Shown here: positions 35,462-43,523 of the stretch, piece after piece
Layout: each line of letters begins with the position of its first letter
Position numbering within the stretch: the stretch's first letter is position 1
Origin: Bacillota bacterium
GTDB lineage: Bacteria > Bacillota > Dethiobacteria > DTU022 > UBA8154
Direction: 5' to 3'
Assembly (NCBI GenBank): GCA_012728375.1
Contig: JAAYFF010000063.1
Coordinates: forward strand, 1 to 43,605
DNA length: 43,605 bases
Translations under genes and position numbers: made by a program
The notes under the pieces: model-generated
The model's input: only the letters and a program-made list of their open reading frames with translations
Told to the model about the DNA's origin: nothing
Database searches by the model: none

Positions 35462-37120
35462 ATGGCATTTTCTTGGAAAAAAATATTCCAGACATTTTCA
35501 AGCAAAGCTTTTTACGTTCCCATCTTCATATCTTTTTTGGGCCTATTACTATTTCCGTCAAGGGCTGCTTCCCTTTCGCAGGAAGACTTGTCAGGCTATA
35601 CCAATGCAAAATATGAACCTGTTAAAGGGGTTTATCTGGGTGCGTACATAGATCAGGCTTACTGGATTAAACGGGATATAAAGGCTTTTAATGAAAGAGT
35701 CGGGAAGAAACATGCTTCTTTTTTCCGTTATGTCACTTATGGACAACCTTTTCCCGAAAAATGGGTCGGGGAGGTTGTTGCAGCAGGAGCAGTACCGCAA
35801 ATTGCCTGGGAACCTAATAAAGGACTGGAGCAGGTCCAGGACGATGAGTACCTGCGCAGCTTCGCCCGCCAGGCAGGAGAAACAGGTGTACCCATTTTCT
35901 TGCGTTATGCCTCGGAGATGAACGGGGACTGGTGTGCGTACAGCGGCGATCCGGAGCTTTACATAGAAAAATGGAGGCTGGTCCACAGGGTTATGGAGGA
36001 GGAAGCCCCCAATGTAGCTATGGTCTGGACTGTTTTTACCAATCCTCAGGGCAACATTCTCCAGTATTATCCCGGAGACGAGTACGTCGATTGGGTAGGA
36101 GTAAATGTTTATAGCGTCCTTTATTATAATGCCAATCCTGAGACTCCTTCCCTGGTACGGGATCCCATTGAATTGCTGGACTTTGTCTACAAAAACTTTA
36201 GCGAGCGCAAGCCTATTCATATTTCCGAGTGGGCGGCCGTCAATTATACAATTGCAGATCATAAGGATCACGGAGATTTTGCCCGGGAGATGATCCGGCG
36301 CATGTATGAAGGCATTAAGAAAGAAAGACCGCGCGTTAAGGCGATTTACTACTTTGATGCCAACATTATGGAAACCGCACCTGCGGGGAGGCGCATCCGG
36401 GATTATTCCGTCAGCCGTAAGGATGAAATTTTAAAAACATATCAGGAGATAATCAGCGATGACTATTACCTTTCTGCTGTAAAGGACAACATAAATCCGG
36501 ATATTGAGGTCGACGGGAAAAGGCTCTCCTTTAAGCATAGGCCCATCATCGACGGAGAGGAAATTTATGTCTATGCCGGCGATTTGGCCGCAGCTCTGGG
36601 GAGATCCCTTTCCTGGCTGGGCGGCGGTAAATTACGCCTGGGAGGATGGGAAATGCGCCTCGGAGAAAGCTATGTGTTAAAAAACGGAAAAGTTGTGGAA
36701 ACCAGGTTATATCCCCTTCTCTACCGGGAACGCACTTATCTGCCGTTGAAAGACTTTTCCGCTGCATTGGGCTTAAGCCTGTCCTTTGCCAATGATAATA
36801 TGCAAAACGACTCTTCCGGGAATATAGAGGATTCTTCCGGGCAAAATAAAAAGAAAACGGGGGTTAGAATTATGAAAATTGCGGTTAGCCCGGTGCTTTC
36901 CAATATCAAAGAGCACTTGAGCGAAGAAGGGTTCGATGTCATTACTTTTGAGAATAAAAATTTTGCCCGTCTGCCCGGCGAAGTATCTGCCATTGTCATA
37001 TCCGGGCTTGATAAAAACTTTTTGGGCATGGAGGATTTGCAGGCGCAAATTCCTGTTATTAATGCGGAAGGGAGAACTCCTGAAGAGATCTCCATGGAAA
37101 TAAAAGAGAGGCTTTTTTAG
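35462..37120 (+). CDS. Secreted GH26-type glycosidase with copper-amine-oxidase-N and UPF0180 domains
   Basis: Residues 1-36 are a signal peptide. About 55-335 resemble a GH26-like mannanase/xylanase TIM barrel: acid/base Glu152 in R-Y-A-S-E-M-N-G-D-W and nucleophile Glu256 in I-H-I-S-E-W. About 345-445 match the copper amine oxidase N-terminal domain (D-I-E-V-D-G-K-R-L, Y-L-P-L-K-D-F-S-A-A-L-G), a common surface-protein tail in Clostridia. The last 82 residues (471-552) match the small cytoplasmic protein family UPF0180/YkuS (K-I-A-V-S, V-I-S-G-L-D-K-N-F-L-G, P-V-I-N-A-E-G). The UPF0180 part begins at ATG 36872, with GGGGG eight bases before it, and may also be made alone. Confidence 0.78.
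   Translation: MAFSWKKIFQTFSSKAFYVPIFISFLGLLLFPSRAASLSQEDLSGYTNAKYEPVKGVYLGAYIDQAYWIKRDIKAFNERVGKKHASFFRYVTYGQPFPEKWVGEVVAAGAVPQIAWEPNKGLEQVQDDEYLRSFARQAGETGVPIFLRYASEMNGDWCAYSGDPELYIEKWRLVHRVMEEEAPNVAMVWTVFTNPQGNILQYYPGDEYVDWVGVNVYSVLYYNANPETPSLVRDPIELLDFVYKNFSERKPIHISEWAAVNYTIADHKDHGDFAREMIRRMYEGIKKERPRVKAIYYFDANIMETAPAGRRIRDYSVSRKDEILKTYQEIISDDYYLSAVKDNINPDIEVDGKRLSFKHRPIIDGEEIYVYAGDLAAALGRSLSWLGGGKLRLGGWEMRLGESYVLKNGKVVETRLYPLLYRERTYLPLKDFSAALGLSLSFANDNMQNDSSGNIEDSSGQNKKKTGVRIMKIAVSPVLSNIKEHLSEEGFDVITFENKNFARLPGEVSAIVISGLDKNFLGMEDLQAQIPVINAEGRTPEEISMEIKERLF
36872..37120 (+). CDS. Possible internal start: UPF0180 (YkuS-like) protein alone
   Basis: In frame with the fusion, ATG 36872-36874 has GGGGG at 36859-36863. 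From it the frame encodes 82 residues, the usual length of UPF0180/YkuS proteins, with K-I-A-V near the start and P-V-I-N-A-E-G near the end. A secreted fusion partner would put a cytoplasmic-type domain outside the cell, so separate translation, or a fused gene that kept the old ribosome site, is plausible. Confidence 0.4.
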   Translation: MKIAVSPVLSNIKEHLSEEGFDVITFENKNFARLPGEVSAIVISGLDKNFLGMEDLQAQIPVINAEGRTPEEISMEIKERLF

Positions 37121-37172
37121 GAGGAAAAAGGCAGCCCTCCGCCTTTAAACCAAAACCGTGAAGAGACTGACC

Positions 37173-37212
37173 AAGAAGCGCTTCTTTAGCAAATGAGGGG
37201 CGCTTTCTTTTT
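37173..37212 (+). terminator. Likely terminator after the glycosidase gene
   Basis: AGAAGCGC and GCGCTTTCT pair with one bulge and the right arm is followed by TTTTTA. The loop is longish, so confidence is moderate. Confidence 0.5.
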
Positions 37213-37233
37213 ATAAGCATTTGCAGGAAGATA

Positions 37234-37271
37234 ACAGGTGTCTTTACATCTGTTGAAAAAAAAGTTATCAT
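37234..37271 (+). promoter_or_regulatory. niaR promoter with overlapping NiaR-type operator
   Basis: TTTACA (37243-37248) and TATCAT (37266-37271) lie exactly 17 bases apart as -35 and -10. The near-palindrome ACAGGTGTCTTTACATCTGT (37234-37253) covers the -35 and resembles NiaR boxes of Firmicutes. It supports autorepression when nicotinic acid is plentiful. Confidence 0.65.
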
Positions 37272-37294
37272 TGTTTCAACGGGAGTGAAGAGCA

Positions 37295-37810
37295 ATGGAT
37301 GCAGAGAAAAGACGTGCCGAGCTTTTAAAACTATTGCGCAAGTCAGTAAAACCGCTTACCGGCGCGGAACTGGCCGGATATTTTGGCGTGAGCCGGCAGG
37401 TTATCGTGCAGGATATCGCTATTTTAAGGGCTTCAGGGGAGCAAATATTAGCTTCCCTGCAGGGATATCTTCTAAATTTGCCGTCGCAGGAAGCGCAGGT
37501 CCGCTTCGTGGTCGCCTGCCGGCATACCAGGGAGCAGATTGAGGACGAGCTGGGCATTATTGTAGATCAAGGCGGCCGGATACTCGATGTTATTGTTGAA
37601 CACCCGGTTTACGGAGAGCTGCGCGGCAATCTAATGATCAGCAACCGTCTTGATTTAAACACGTTTTTAGAATCGCTGGAAAAAACAGAAGCAAATCCTC
37701 TCCTGGCCCTGACAGGGGGCATTCACTTGCACACCCTGGAGGTGCCTGAGCAAAAAAGTATGCAAAAAATTATCGCATCCCTTGACAAAGCCGGTTATTT
37801 AATAAAATAA
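37295..37810 (+). CDS. niaR: NiaR, nicotinic-acid-responsive repressor of NAD synthesis
   Basis: A DeoR/HTH_11-type winged helix (residues ~5-55, with V-S-R-Q-V-I-V-Q-D-I-A-I-L-R-A-S-G) is followed by the 3H domain named for three conserved His: C-R-H-T, V-E-H-P-V-Y-G-E and G-G-I-H-L-H-T-L. This is the domain order and length (171) of NiaR/YrxA. In Firmicutes it binds nicotinic acid and represses nad and niacin-transport genes. The nadA-nadB-nadC genes follow, and similar operator half sites lie before both niaR and nadA. Confidence 0.9.
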   Translation: MDAEKRRAELLKLLRKSVKPLTGAELAGYFGVSRQVIVQDIAILRASGEQILASLQGYLLNLPSQEAQVRFVVACRHTREQIEDELGIIVDQGGRILDVIVEHPVYGELRGNLMISNRLDLNTFLESLEKTEANPLLALTGGIHLHTLEVPEQKSMQKIIASLDKAGYLIK

Positions 37811-37815
37811 CTTTA

Positions 37816-37859
37816 AAGCTGTCTTTACAATTGACAAGACAGCTTGACAGTGGCATAAT
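37816..37859 (+). promoter_or_regulatory. nadA promoter and candidate NiaR operator
   Basis: TTGACA (37831-37836) and CATAAT (37854-37859) have an exact 17-base spacer. AAGCTGTC (37816-37823) and GACAGCTT (37838-37845) are perfect inverted arms around the -35, and CTGTCTTTACA echoes the niaR operator. The location of the arms across the -35 fits repression by NiaR. Confidence 0.65.
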
Positions 37860-37896
37860 ATTTAGACAACAAACTAGCTTAAAAGGTGTTGGTTAT

Positions 37897-38808
37897 ATGG
37901 AAGAAAAAAAAGCGCTACTAGAAAGGATCCGGGAACTGAAGAAGCAGCGAAATGCTGTTATCCTGGCTCATAATTACCAGACCGGCGAGATTCAGGATAT
38001 TGCCGATTTTGTTGGTGATTCCTTTGAGTTAAGCAGGATCGCTTCGCAGTCAGCTGCCGATGTGATTGTTTTTTGCGGAGTTACTTTTATGGCTGAAACC
38101 GCAGCAATTCTGGCTCCGGATAAAGTTGTCCTGCTCCCAGAAATTTCGGCCGGTTGCCCCCTTGCCGATATGGTTACGGCGAAGGCGCTGCAGGAAAAAA
38201 AGGCCCGGCACAAAGGTGCAGCAGTTGTAACCTATATTAATTCCCCGGCTGAGGTGAAGGCACAGAGCGATATCTGTGTAACTTCATCCAATGCCCTGCG
38301 CGTGGTGGATTCCCTTGATGCGGATGAAATACTTTTTGTGCCGGATATGAACCTGGGCAGCTTTGTTGCCGGGCAAACGAAAAAAAAGATCATTCTCTGG
38401 CACGGCTACTGCCCGACGCACCACCATGTTACTCTCCAGGACCTCCTTGCTGCCAGGGAAGCACATTCCGATGCGGTTGTAATGGTTCACCCGGAATGCC
38501 GTCCCGAGGTGGTTAAGGCTGCTGATTATGTCTTTTCAACGGGTGGGATGATAAAGTTTGCCCGGGATACAAGCTTTAAAAAAATAATTGTCGGGACGGA
38601 GACAGGCCTTCTTCACCGCCTGGAAAAGGAGAATCCCGAGAAACAGTTTTTTGCCCTTTCCCGGAGATTATTCTGCCCGAATATGAAGTTAACCACTCTC
38701 GAAAAGGTGCGCCGCGCGTTGGAGACGATGGAGCCGCGAATTACCGTTCTCCTGCCGGTTCGCGAACTGGCCAGGAAACCTCTTGAACGCATGCTCGCTG
38801 TGGCGTAA
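37897..38808 (+). CDS. nadA: Quinolinate synthase
   Basis: NadA condenses iminoaspartate with dihydroxyacetone phosphate to quinolinate using a 4Fe-4S cluster. The three cluster cysteines are in F-C-G-V-T-F-M (Cys60), H-P-E-C-R-P-E and L-F-C-P-N-M-K. The A-H-N-Y-Q motif (residues 24-28) is typical. The frame is open from 37831, but that would put the start in the promoter; ATG 37897 has AAAGGTG eight bases before it. Length is 303. Confidence 0.94.
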   Translation: MEEKKALLERIRELKKQRNAVILAHNYQTGEIQDIADFVGDSFELSRIASQSAADVIVFCGVTFMAETAAILAPDKVVLLPEISAGCPLADMVTAKALQEKKARHKGAAVVTYINSPAEVKAQSDICVTSSNALRVVDSLDADEILFVPDMNLGSFVAGQTKKKIILWHGYCPTHHHVTLQDLLAAREAHSDAVVMVHPECRPEVVKAADYVFSTGGMIKFARDTSFKKIIVGTETGLLHRLEKENPEKQFFALSRRLFCPNMKLTTLEKVRRALETMEPRITVLLPVRELARKPLERMLAVA

Positions 38809-38822
38809 AGGGATTGAGCCAG

Positions 38823-40379
38823 ATGGAAAATGCAAAAGGGACATACTCTTCCGGATATGACGTTGTTGTTGTCGGCAGCGGTATTGCCGGTATGCTTGCC
38901 GCCATTAAGGCGTCGCGTTTTGCCCGCGTTTGCCTGTTGACCAAGGATGCCCTCAACAATACCAACACTTGGCTTGCCCAGGGCGGGATTGCTGCTGCCC
39001 TGGCAGATGATGACAGCCCAGAGCAACACCTTGAGGATACCCTCATGGCAGGGAGCGGGTTGTGCAATATCGAGGCTGTTAAGGTAATGGTTGAAGAGGG
39101 GCCGCAGTGCATCGAGGGGCTTTTGAGCATGAACATGCCCTTCGAAAGGATTGAGGGGCGCCTGGCCATGACCAGGGAGGGTGCGCACAGCAAAAACCGC
39201 ATTGTCTATGCCGGCGGCGATGCCACAGGGCGGATCCTGTATGAAACTTTGAAAAAACAATTGCTTTCCAGCAGGGGCGTTGACATCCGTGAGCATACCT
39301 TTGTTACCGAGCTGCTTGCCCCTGACGGGGAAATCGTTGGAGTGCGGACCTTATCGGGAGAAGTACTTCCGGCCGGGTCGGTGATTCTTGCGACAGGAGG
39401 CTTGGGCCGGGTCTTTTCCTGTACCACAAACCCTCCGGTGGCTACAGGTGACGGCATCGCCATGGCTTACAACGCGGGCGCAACAATAACTGATATGGAA
39501 TTTGTTCAGTTTCACCCCACCGTTTTTCAAAGTCCACAGGGGGATATGATTCTTATTTCCGAGGCGGTGCGGGGAGAGGGAGCGATCCTTCGCAATTGCC
39601 GCGGCGAAAGATTCATGCAGAACTATCACGAAATGGGTGAACTGGGACCGCGCGATGTGGTCTCGCGCGCCATCGTGGATCAGATGAAAAAAGATGGAAG
39701 CAGCTATGTTTATCTAGATATTACTTTTAGGGAACCCGCATATCTAAAAAAGCGTTTTCCCACCATCTACAGCATGACCTTGCAGCACGGGCTGGATTTG
39801 GCCAAAGATTGGCTCCCTATAATTCCGGCCGCGCATTATGCCATTGGAGGTGTTCAGACAGGCCTTTTTGGCGAGACAAATGTAGGCGGACTTTATGCCT
39901 GCGGCGAGGTTGCCTGCACCGGTGTGCACGGGGCCAACCGGTTGGCCAGCAATTCCCTGCTGGAAGGGCTTGTTTTTGCAGAGCGCGTCGTGCGGATGAT
40001 TGAAAAAACCGGCAAAGAGCCCCCGGTGAATTTGCAAAGGGGCGGCGCCGCAAAAGGCAAAACTATTTCCCTGCAAGGGGGTGCCGCCGGGAAACTGCGG
40101 GAGGAGCTGCGCTCGCTTATGTTCAGCAACGCGGGTATTCTCCGGGAGGAAAAGGGCCTTTTAGCCATCCGGCGCTTCATAAAACAGCATGCCGATTTTC
40201 TGGAGGCTCAGCCGAAGGACCGGCTTTCCTGGGAATTGAGGAACCTTTTTATCGTGGCCGGTTTTATTGTGAACAGCGCACTTTTGCGAACCGAAAGCCG
40301 CGGCTGCCACTATCGGGTTGACTATCCGCAGCCGGATGAGGCTTGGCGGCTGCGCCACCTGTGCACTTCAGTAAGCTGA
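38823..40379 (+). CDS. nadB: L-aspartate oxidase
   Basis: NadB is an FAD enzyme that turns aspartate to iminoaspartate. Visible: the FAD loop V-V-G-S-G-I-A-G, S-K-N-R-I-V-Y-A-G-G-D-A-T-G-R, H-P-T-V-F-Q, and G-V-H-G-A-N-R-L-A-S-N-S-L-L-E-G near the C-terminal half, followed by the helical tail. TTG 38814 would touch its own AAAGGG site, so ATG 38823 is preferred (518 residues). It lies 14 bases after nadA. Confidence 0.93.
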   Translation: MENAKGTYSSGYDVVVVGSGIAGMLAAIKASRFARVCLLTKDALNNTNTWLAQGGIAAALADDDSPEQHLEDTLMAGSGLCNIEAVKVMVEEGPQCIEGLLSMNMPFERIEGRLAMTREGAHSKNRIVYAGGDATGRILYETLKKQLLSSRGVDIREHTFVTELLAPDGEIVGVRTLSGEVLPAGSVILATGGLGRVFSCTTNPPVATGDGIAMAYNAGATITDMEFVQFHPTVFQSPQGDMILISEAVRGEGAILRNCRGERFMQNYHEMGELGPRDVVSRAIVDQMKKDGSSYVYLDITFREPAYLKKRFPTIYSMTLQHGLDLAKDWLPIIPAAHYAIGGVQTGLFGETNVGGLYACGEVACTGVHGANRLASNSLLEGLVFAERVVRMIEKTGKEPPVNLQRGGAAKGKTISLQGGAAGKLREELRSLMFSNAGILREEKGLLAIRRFIKQHADFLEAQPKDRLSWELRNLFIVAGFIVNSALLRTESRGCHYRVDYPQPDEAWRLRHLCTSVS

Positions 40380-40427
40380 TACTTTTGGTTTCGCGGGGAG
40401 TTCCGGCGAGCAAAGGAGGAATTGAAT

Positions 40428-41255
40428 TTGCACCGCTTATTGTATAAAGATCTAGTTGCCCGTGCGTTGGCGGAGGATCTCGGTTTTGGGGATGTGACCA
40501 CCGGTAGCATCTTTGGCCCTGAAGAGGGGGAAGCTGTTATTGTAGCCAAGGGAAAAGGTGTTTTAGCCGGTTTAATGGTAGCCGAGGAGGTTTTTGCCCA
40601 GATTGACGGACAGATAAAATTTTTAAATTTTTTCCAGGACGGTGAAATGGTTAATCCCGGCGATCGCGTCGCCGGCCTGAAAGGGCCTGTTTCGGGAATC
40701 CTCATGGGCGAGCGGGTAGCCCTCAATTTTTTGCAGCGAATGTCCGGAATTGCCACCGCAACAAGGGAGGCTGTCGAGAGCATCAGCCATACCGGGGCAA
40801 AAATTACCGATACGCGCAAAACATCTCCCGGCCTGCGTATTTTAGAAAAATATGCCGTACGCATTGGCGGGGGGGTGAACCATCGCTTTAACCTTGCAGA
40901 TATGGTGCTCATTAAGGATAATCATATTAAAGGCGCGGGTTCTATCTCCGAGGCTGTTGCCCGGGTCAGGCAAAACTGTGGTTTCCCGGTTAAGATCGAG
41001 GTCGAGGCGGCAACCCTTGAGCATGTCAGGGAGGCATTGGTATGCGGCGTGGATATCATTATGCTCGATAATATGACCACAGACCAGATGGCTGAGGCTG
41101 TCAAACTGGTTGCAGGAAAAGTTCAGGTTGAAGCTTCCGGAGGTATTACCAAGGAAAGACTGGCCGAAGTAGCTTCTACCGGAGTAGATTTAATTTCCCT
41201 CGGGTATTTGACCACTGCAGGGCATGCGCTGGATTTATCATTACAGCTATATTAG
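40428..41255 (+). CDS. nadC: Nicotinate-nucleotide pyrophosphorylase (carboxylating)
   Basis: NadC forms nicotinate mononucleotide from quinolinate and PRPP. The hallmarks are E-D-L-G-F-G-D-V-T-T near the start, D-T-R-K-T-S-P-G-L-R, G-G-G-V-N-H-R and E-V-E-A-A-T-L-E. TTG 40422 is two bases from GGAGG and TTG 40428 eight, so the latter is preferred. It completes the nadABC operon. Confidence 0.94.
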   Translation: MHRLLYKDLVARALAEDLGFGDVTTGSIFGPEEGEAVIVAKGKGVLAGLMVAEEVFAQIDGQIKFLNFFQDGEMVNPGDRVAGLKGPVSGILMGERVALNFLQRMSGIATATREAVESISHTGAKITDTRKTSPGLRILEKYAVRIGGGVNHRFNLADMVLIKDNHIKGAGSISEAVARVRQNCGFPVKIEVEAATLEHVREALVCGVDIIMLDNMTTDQMAEAVKLVAGKVQVEASGGITKERLAEVASTGVDLISLGYLTTAGHALDLSLQLY

Positions 41256-41275
41256 TGATTCCACTGCATAAATTA

Positions 41276-41482
41276 TGTTCTGCTGCATAAAACGACATTT
41301 GCTTTGAGTCGTGAGCTGCAAAAACAGCCCATGAAGACGTAACAATTTTGAAGCAAAAATGGCAGGATGCCATTTTTAGGGCCACTGAACAGGACGTTCA
41401 ATTGGCCCGTGCGAAAATTGTAAGTCGAATGGTTGCTGTTTTCAGCGAACACTTTGCAAATGGAGTTTATGCAGTAAAATCA
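41276..41482 (+). repeat. Structured repeat element, copy B
   Basis: This is the second copy of the 31870-32076 element, in the same orientation, with its core unchanged over long stretches (GGGCCACTGAACAGGACGTT and the AGGAT hairpin arms). The paired ends are TTCTGCTGCATAAAAC (41278-41293) and GTTTATGCAGTAAAA (41465-41479). ACTGCATAAATT at 41263-41274 directly before it resembles the element's terminal arm, perhaps a remnant end. It lies between nadC and the T-box promoter. Confidence 0.8.
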
Positions 41483-41498
41483 TAACAAAAAATAAATG

Positions 41499-41528
41499 TT
41501 GACCCGAAAGTTTGTCTTATGGTAGACT
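41499..41528 (+). promoter_or_regulatory. Candidate promoter of the T-box leader
   Basis: TTGACC (41499-41504) and TAGACT (41523-41528) have an 18-base spacer, about 20 bases before the T-box stem I. The -10 is weak. Confidence 0.45.
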
Positions 41529-41548
41529 TAATTTTAATCAGTATAAAT

Positions 41549-41795
41549 CGATGAGGGGAAGAGTAGTCTGCAGCAGCTTTTTGAAAGAGAGTTGCTGGTT
41601 GGTGCAAGGCAGCAGGTTCTGCAGGTGAAAGCCGTCCCCGAGAGGGCGATTGAAAAGACTAAAGTAAATCGCCACGGTTGCTTACCGTTATGGGAAGCTT
41701 GCAATTTATAAACGAGGCGGATTCAGCAGCACTGGCTGGATCAATTAGGGTGGTACCGCGGGAAATTCCCCGTCCCTTTGAGGACGGGTTTTTTT
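41549..41795 (+). promoter_or_regulatory. T-box leader riboswitch with terminator
   Basis: The T-box core AGGGTGGTACCGCG is at 41747-41760. Stem I starts at GAGGGGAAGAGTAG (41553-41566), with the AGTA part of the specifier-loop turn; GGGGA pairs with TCCCC and CTGCAG with CTGCAG beyond it. The terminator is CCCGTCC (41769-41775) / GGACGGG (41782-41788) plus seven T. The specifier codon is not certain: GTGAAAGCC between the helices allows AGC (Ser) by the GAA-codon rule, with AAG or GCC as alternatives. Uncharged tRNA would permit transcription of the Lrp and aminotransferase genes. Confidence 0.9.
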
Positions 41796-41820
41796 ATGTA
41801 ACTTAAACGGGGGGCTGAGG

Positions 41821-42318
41821 TTGGTGGATGACCGTAAAATTAAGCTTTTGCAGGCTTTGGAGTATAATCATAGAATTAGCGTCAGCACTTTGGCAACGAT
41901 GTTAAACCTGACGGAAAAAGAAGTTAACGACCTTATCAAGGAAATGGAGGATGTCAAGATTATCCAGGGGTATGTTACCTTGATCGATTGGGAAAAAGCA
42001 GGCCATAACAATAATGTGACAGCGCTTATCGATGTCAAAATAACTCCCCAGCGCGATGTGGGATTTGATGTCATCGCAGAAAGAATCTGCCGTTTCCCGG
42101 AAGTAACAAGTGTTTACCTTATGTCGGGAGGATACGATCTGTCGGTGATGGTAGAGGGGACATCCCTGAAGCAGGTGGCCTTCTTTGTGTCGGAAAAACT
42201 TGCTATCATGGAAAACGTCCAGAGCACGGCCACACACTTTGTGTTAAAAAAATATAAACAAAACGGTATAGTTTTCAATGATGATAAAAAGGATCACAGG
42301 CTGGTGATAACCCCATGA
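41821..42318 (+). CDS. Lrp/AsnC-family transcription regulator
   Basis: An N-terminal AsnC-type helix-turn-helix (residues ~5-55: K-L-L-Q-A-L-E-Y-N-H-R, L-A-T-M-L-N-L-T-E-K-E-V-N-D-L-I) precedes a RAM/AsnC ligand-binding domain (about 70-145, with M-S-G-G-Y-D-L-S-V-M-V-E-G). Lrp-type proteins sense an amino acid and control its metabolism. A TTG start lies six bases after GGGGGG, with GTG 41824 as an alternative. The T-box precedes it and the aminotransferase overlaps its end by four bases. Confidence 0.88.
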   Translation: MVDDRKIKLLQALEYNHRISVSTLATMLNLTEKEVNDLIKEMEDVKIIQGYVTLIDWEKAGHNNNVTALIDVKITPQRDVGFDVIAERICRFPEVTSVYLMSGGYDLSVMVEGTSLKQVAFFVSEKLAIMENVQSTATHFVLKKYKQNGIVFNDDKKDHRLVITP

Positions 42319-43505
42319 CCAGGTTCGTTAATAAGAAAATTGCACAGATGCCTTACTCCGGTATAAGGAAATTCTTTGACCTGGCCGGCGGTATGAAGGG
42401 GGTTATCTCCCTGGGCGTGGGGGAACCGGATTTTATAACACCCTGGCATATTTGCGAAGCCGGTATTTATTCCCTGGAAAAGGGTTATACGAACTATACC
42501 TCCAATTGTGGTTTGGAAGAACTGCGAAGAGAAATAAGCCGCTACCTCTTGAGGAGATATGGGCTACATTATGATTATGTAAACGAGATCGTTGTAACCG
42601 TTGGTGCCAGCGAAGCCATTGATATTGCCCTGCGGTGCGTCCTTGAACCTGGTGATGAAGTTATTATACCGGAACCTTGTTTTGTTTCTTACAAGCCTTG
42701 CGCGGCTATGGCCGGAGGAGTTGTAAAAACAATCGCTACCAGGGAAAGCGACTCTTTTAAGTTAAGGCCGGAAGACCTGGAAAAGGCTATAACGCCAAGG
42801 AGCAAGGTATTGCTGCTATGCTATCCCAATAATCCGACAGGTGCCGTTATGACCGAAAAGGAACTGCAGTCCATTGCGGAAGTAGCAGCAAAATATGACT
42901 TGCTGGTCATAGCAGATGAAATTTATTCTGAACTGACTTATGAAGGGGAACACGTTTCTTTTGCTTCTTTGCCCGGAATGAAGGAACGCACGGTCCTGAT
43001 CAACGGTTTTTCCAAGTCGTTTGCCATGACGGGATGGAGGATAGGTTATGCAGCTGCCCCCGCGGAAATTGCTGCTGCCATGTTAAAAATACACCAGTAT
43101 ACAGTTATGTGTGCCCCCATAATGGGGCAGATGGCCGCGATTGAGGCACTAAAAAACGGGGAAGGGGAAATAAAGAAAATGGTCCTCCTTTATAACCAGC
43201 GGCGCAGTTTAATCGTCAACGGGTTAAACAGGGCAGGGCTTCCCTGTTTTGAGCCAAAGGGCGCTTTTTATGCCTTTCCTTCAATTAAGGCAACAGGGAT
43301 GAGTTCCCAGGAATTTTGCGAAAAGCTGCTGAAAGAGGAAAAGGTTGCCGTTGTTCCCGGAGACGCTTTCGGCGAATGCGGGGAAGGGTATATTCGCTGT
43401 TCTTATGCCGCTTCCACGGAGCAAATTGTCGAAGCCCTGAGCAGAATAGAAAAATTTGTTGAACGCCACGCCAAAAGACAAAGAGCTGTTTATGCCGTTC
43501 GATAG
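42315..43505 (+). CDS. Class I/II pyridoxal-phosphate aminotransferase
   Basis: A 396-residue fold-type I aminotransferase. Seen: G-V-G-E-P-D-F near residue 35, Y-P-N-N-P-T-G in the middle, A-D-E-I-Y, and the PLP lysine in S-K-S-F-A-M-T-G-W-R-I-G-Y. Members transfer amino groups between Asp/Ala/aromatic or other amino acids and 2-oxoacids; the substrate cannot be chosen. It overlaps the Lrp gene by ATGA and is under the T-box. Confidence 0.9.
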   Translation: MTRFVNKKIAQMPYSGIRKFFDLAGGMKGVISLGVGEPDFITPWHICEAGIYSLEKGYTNYTSNCGLEELRREISRYLLRRYGLHYDYVNEIVVTVGASEAIDIALRCVLEPGDEVIIPEPCFVSYKPCAAMAGGVVKTIATRESDSFKLRPEDLEKAITPRSKVLLLCYPNNPTGAVMTEKELQSIAEVAAKYDLLVIADEIYSELTYEGEHVSFASLPGMKERTVLINGFSKSFAMTGWRIGYAAAPAEIAAAMLKIHQYTVMCAPIMGQMAAIEALKNGEGEIKKMVLLYNQRRSLIVNGLNRAGLPCFEPKGAFYAFPSIKATGMSSQEFCEKLLKEEKVAVVPGDAFGECGEGYIRCSYAASTEQIVEALSRIEKFVERHAKRQRAVYAVR

Positions 43506-43523
43506 AACAGAAGAAATTGCAGG

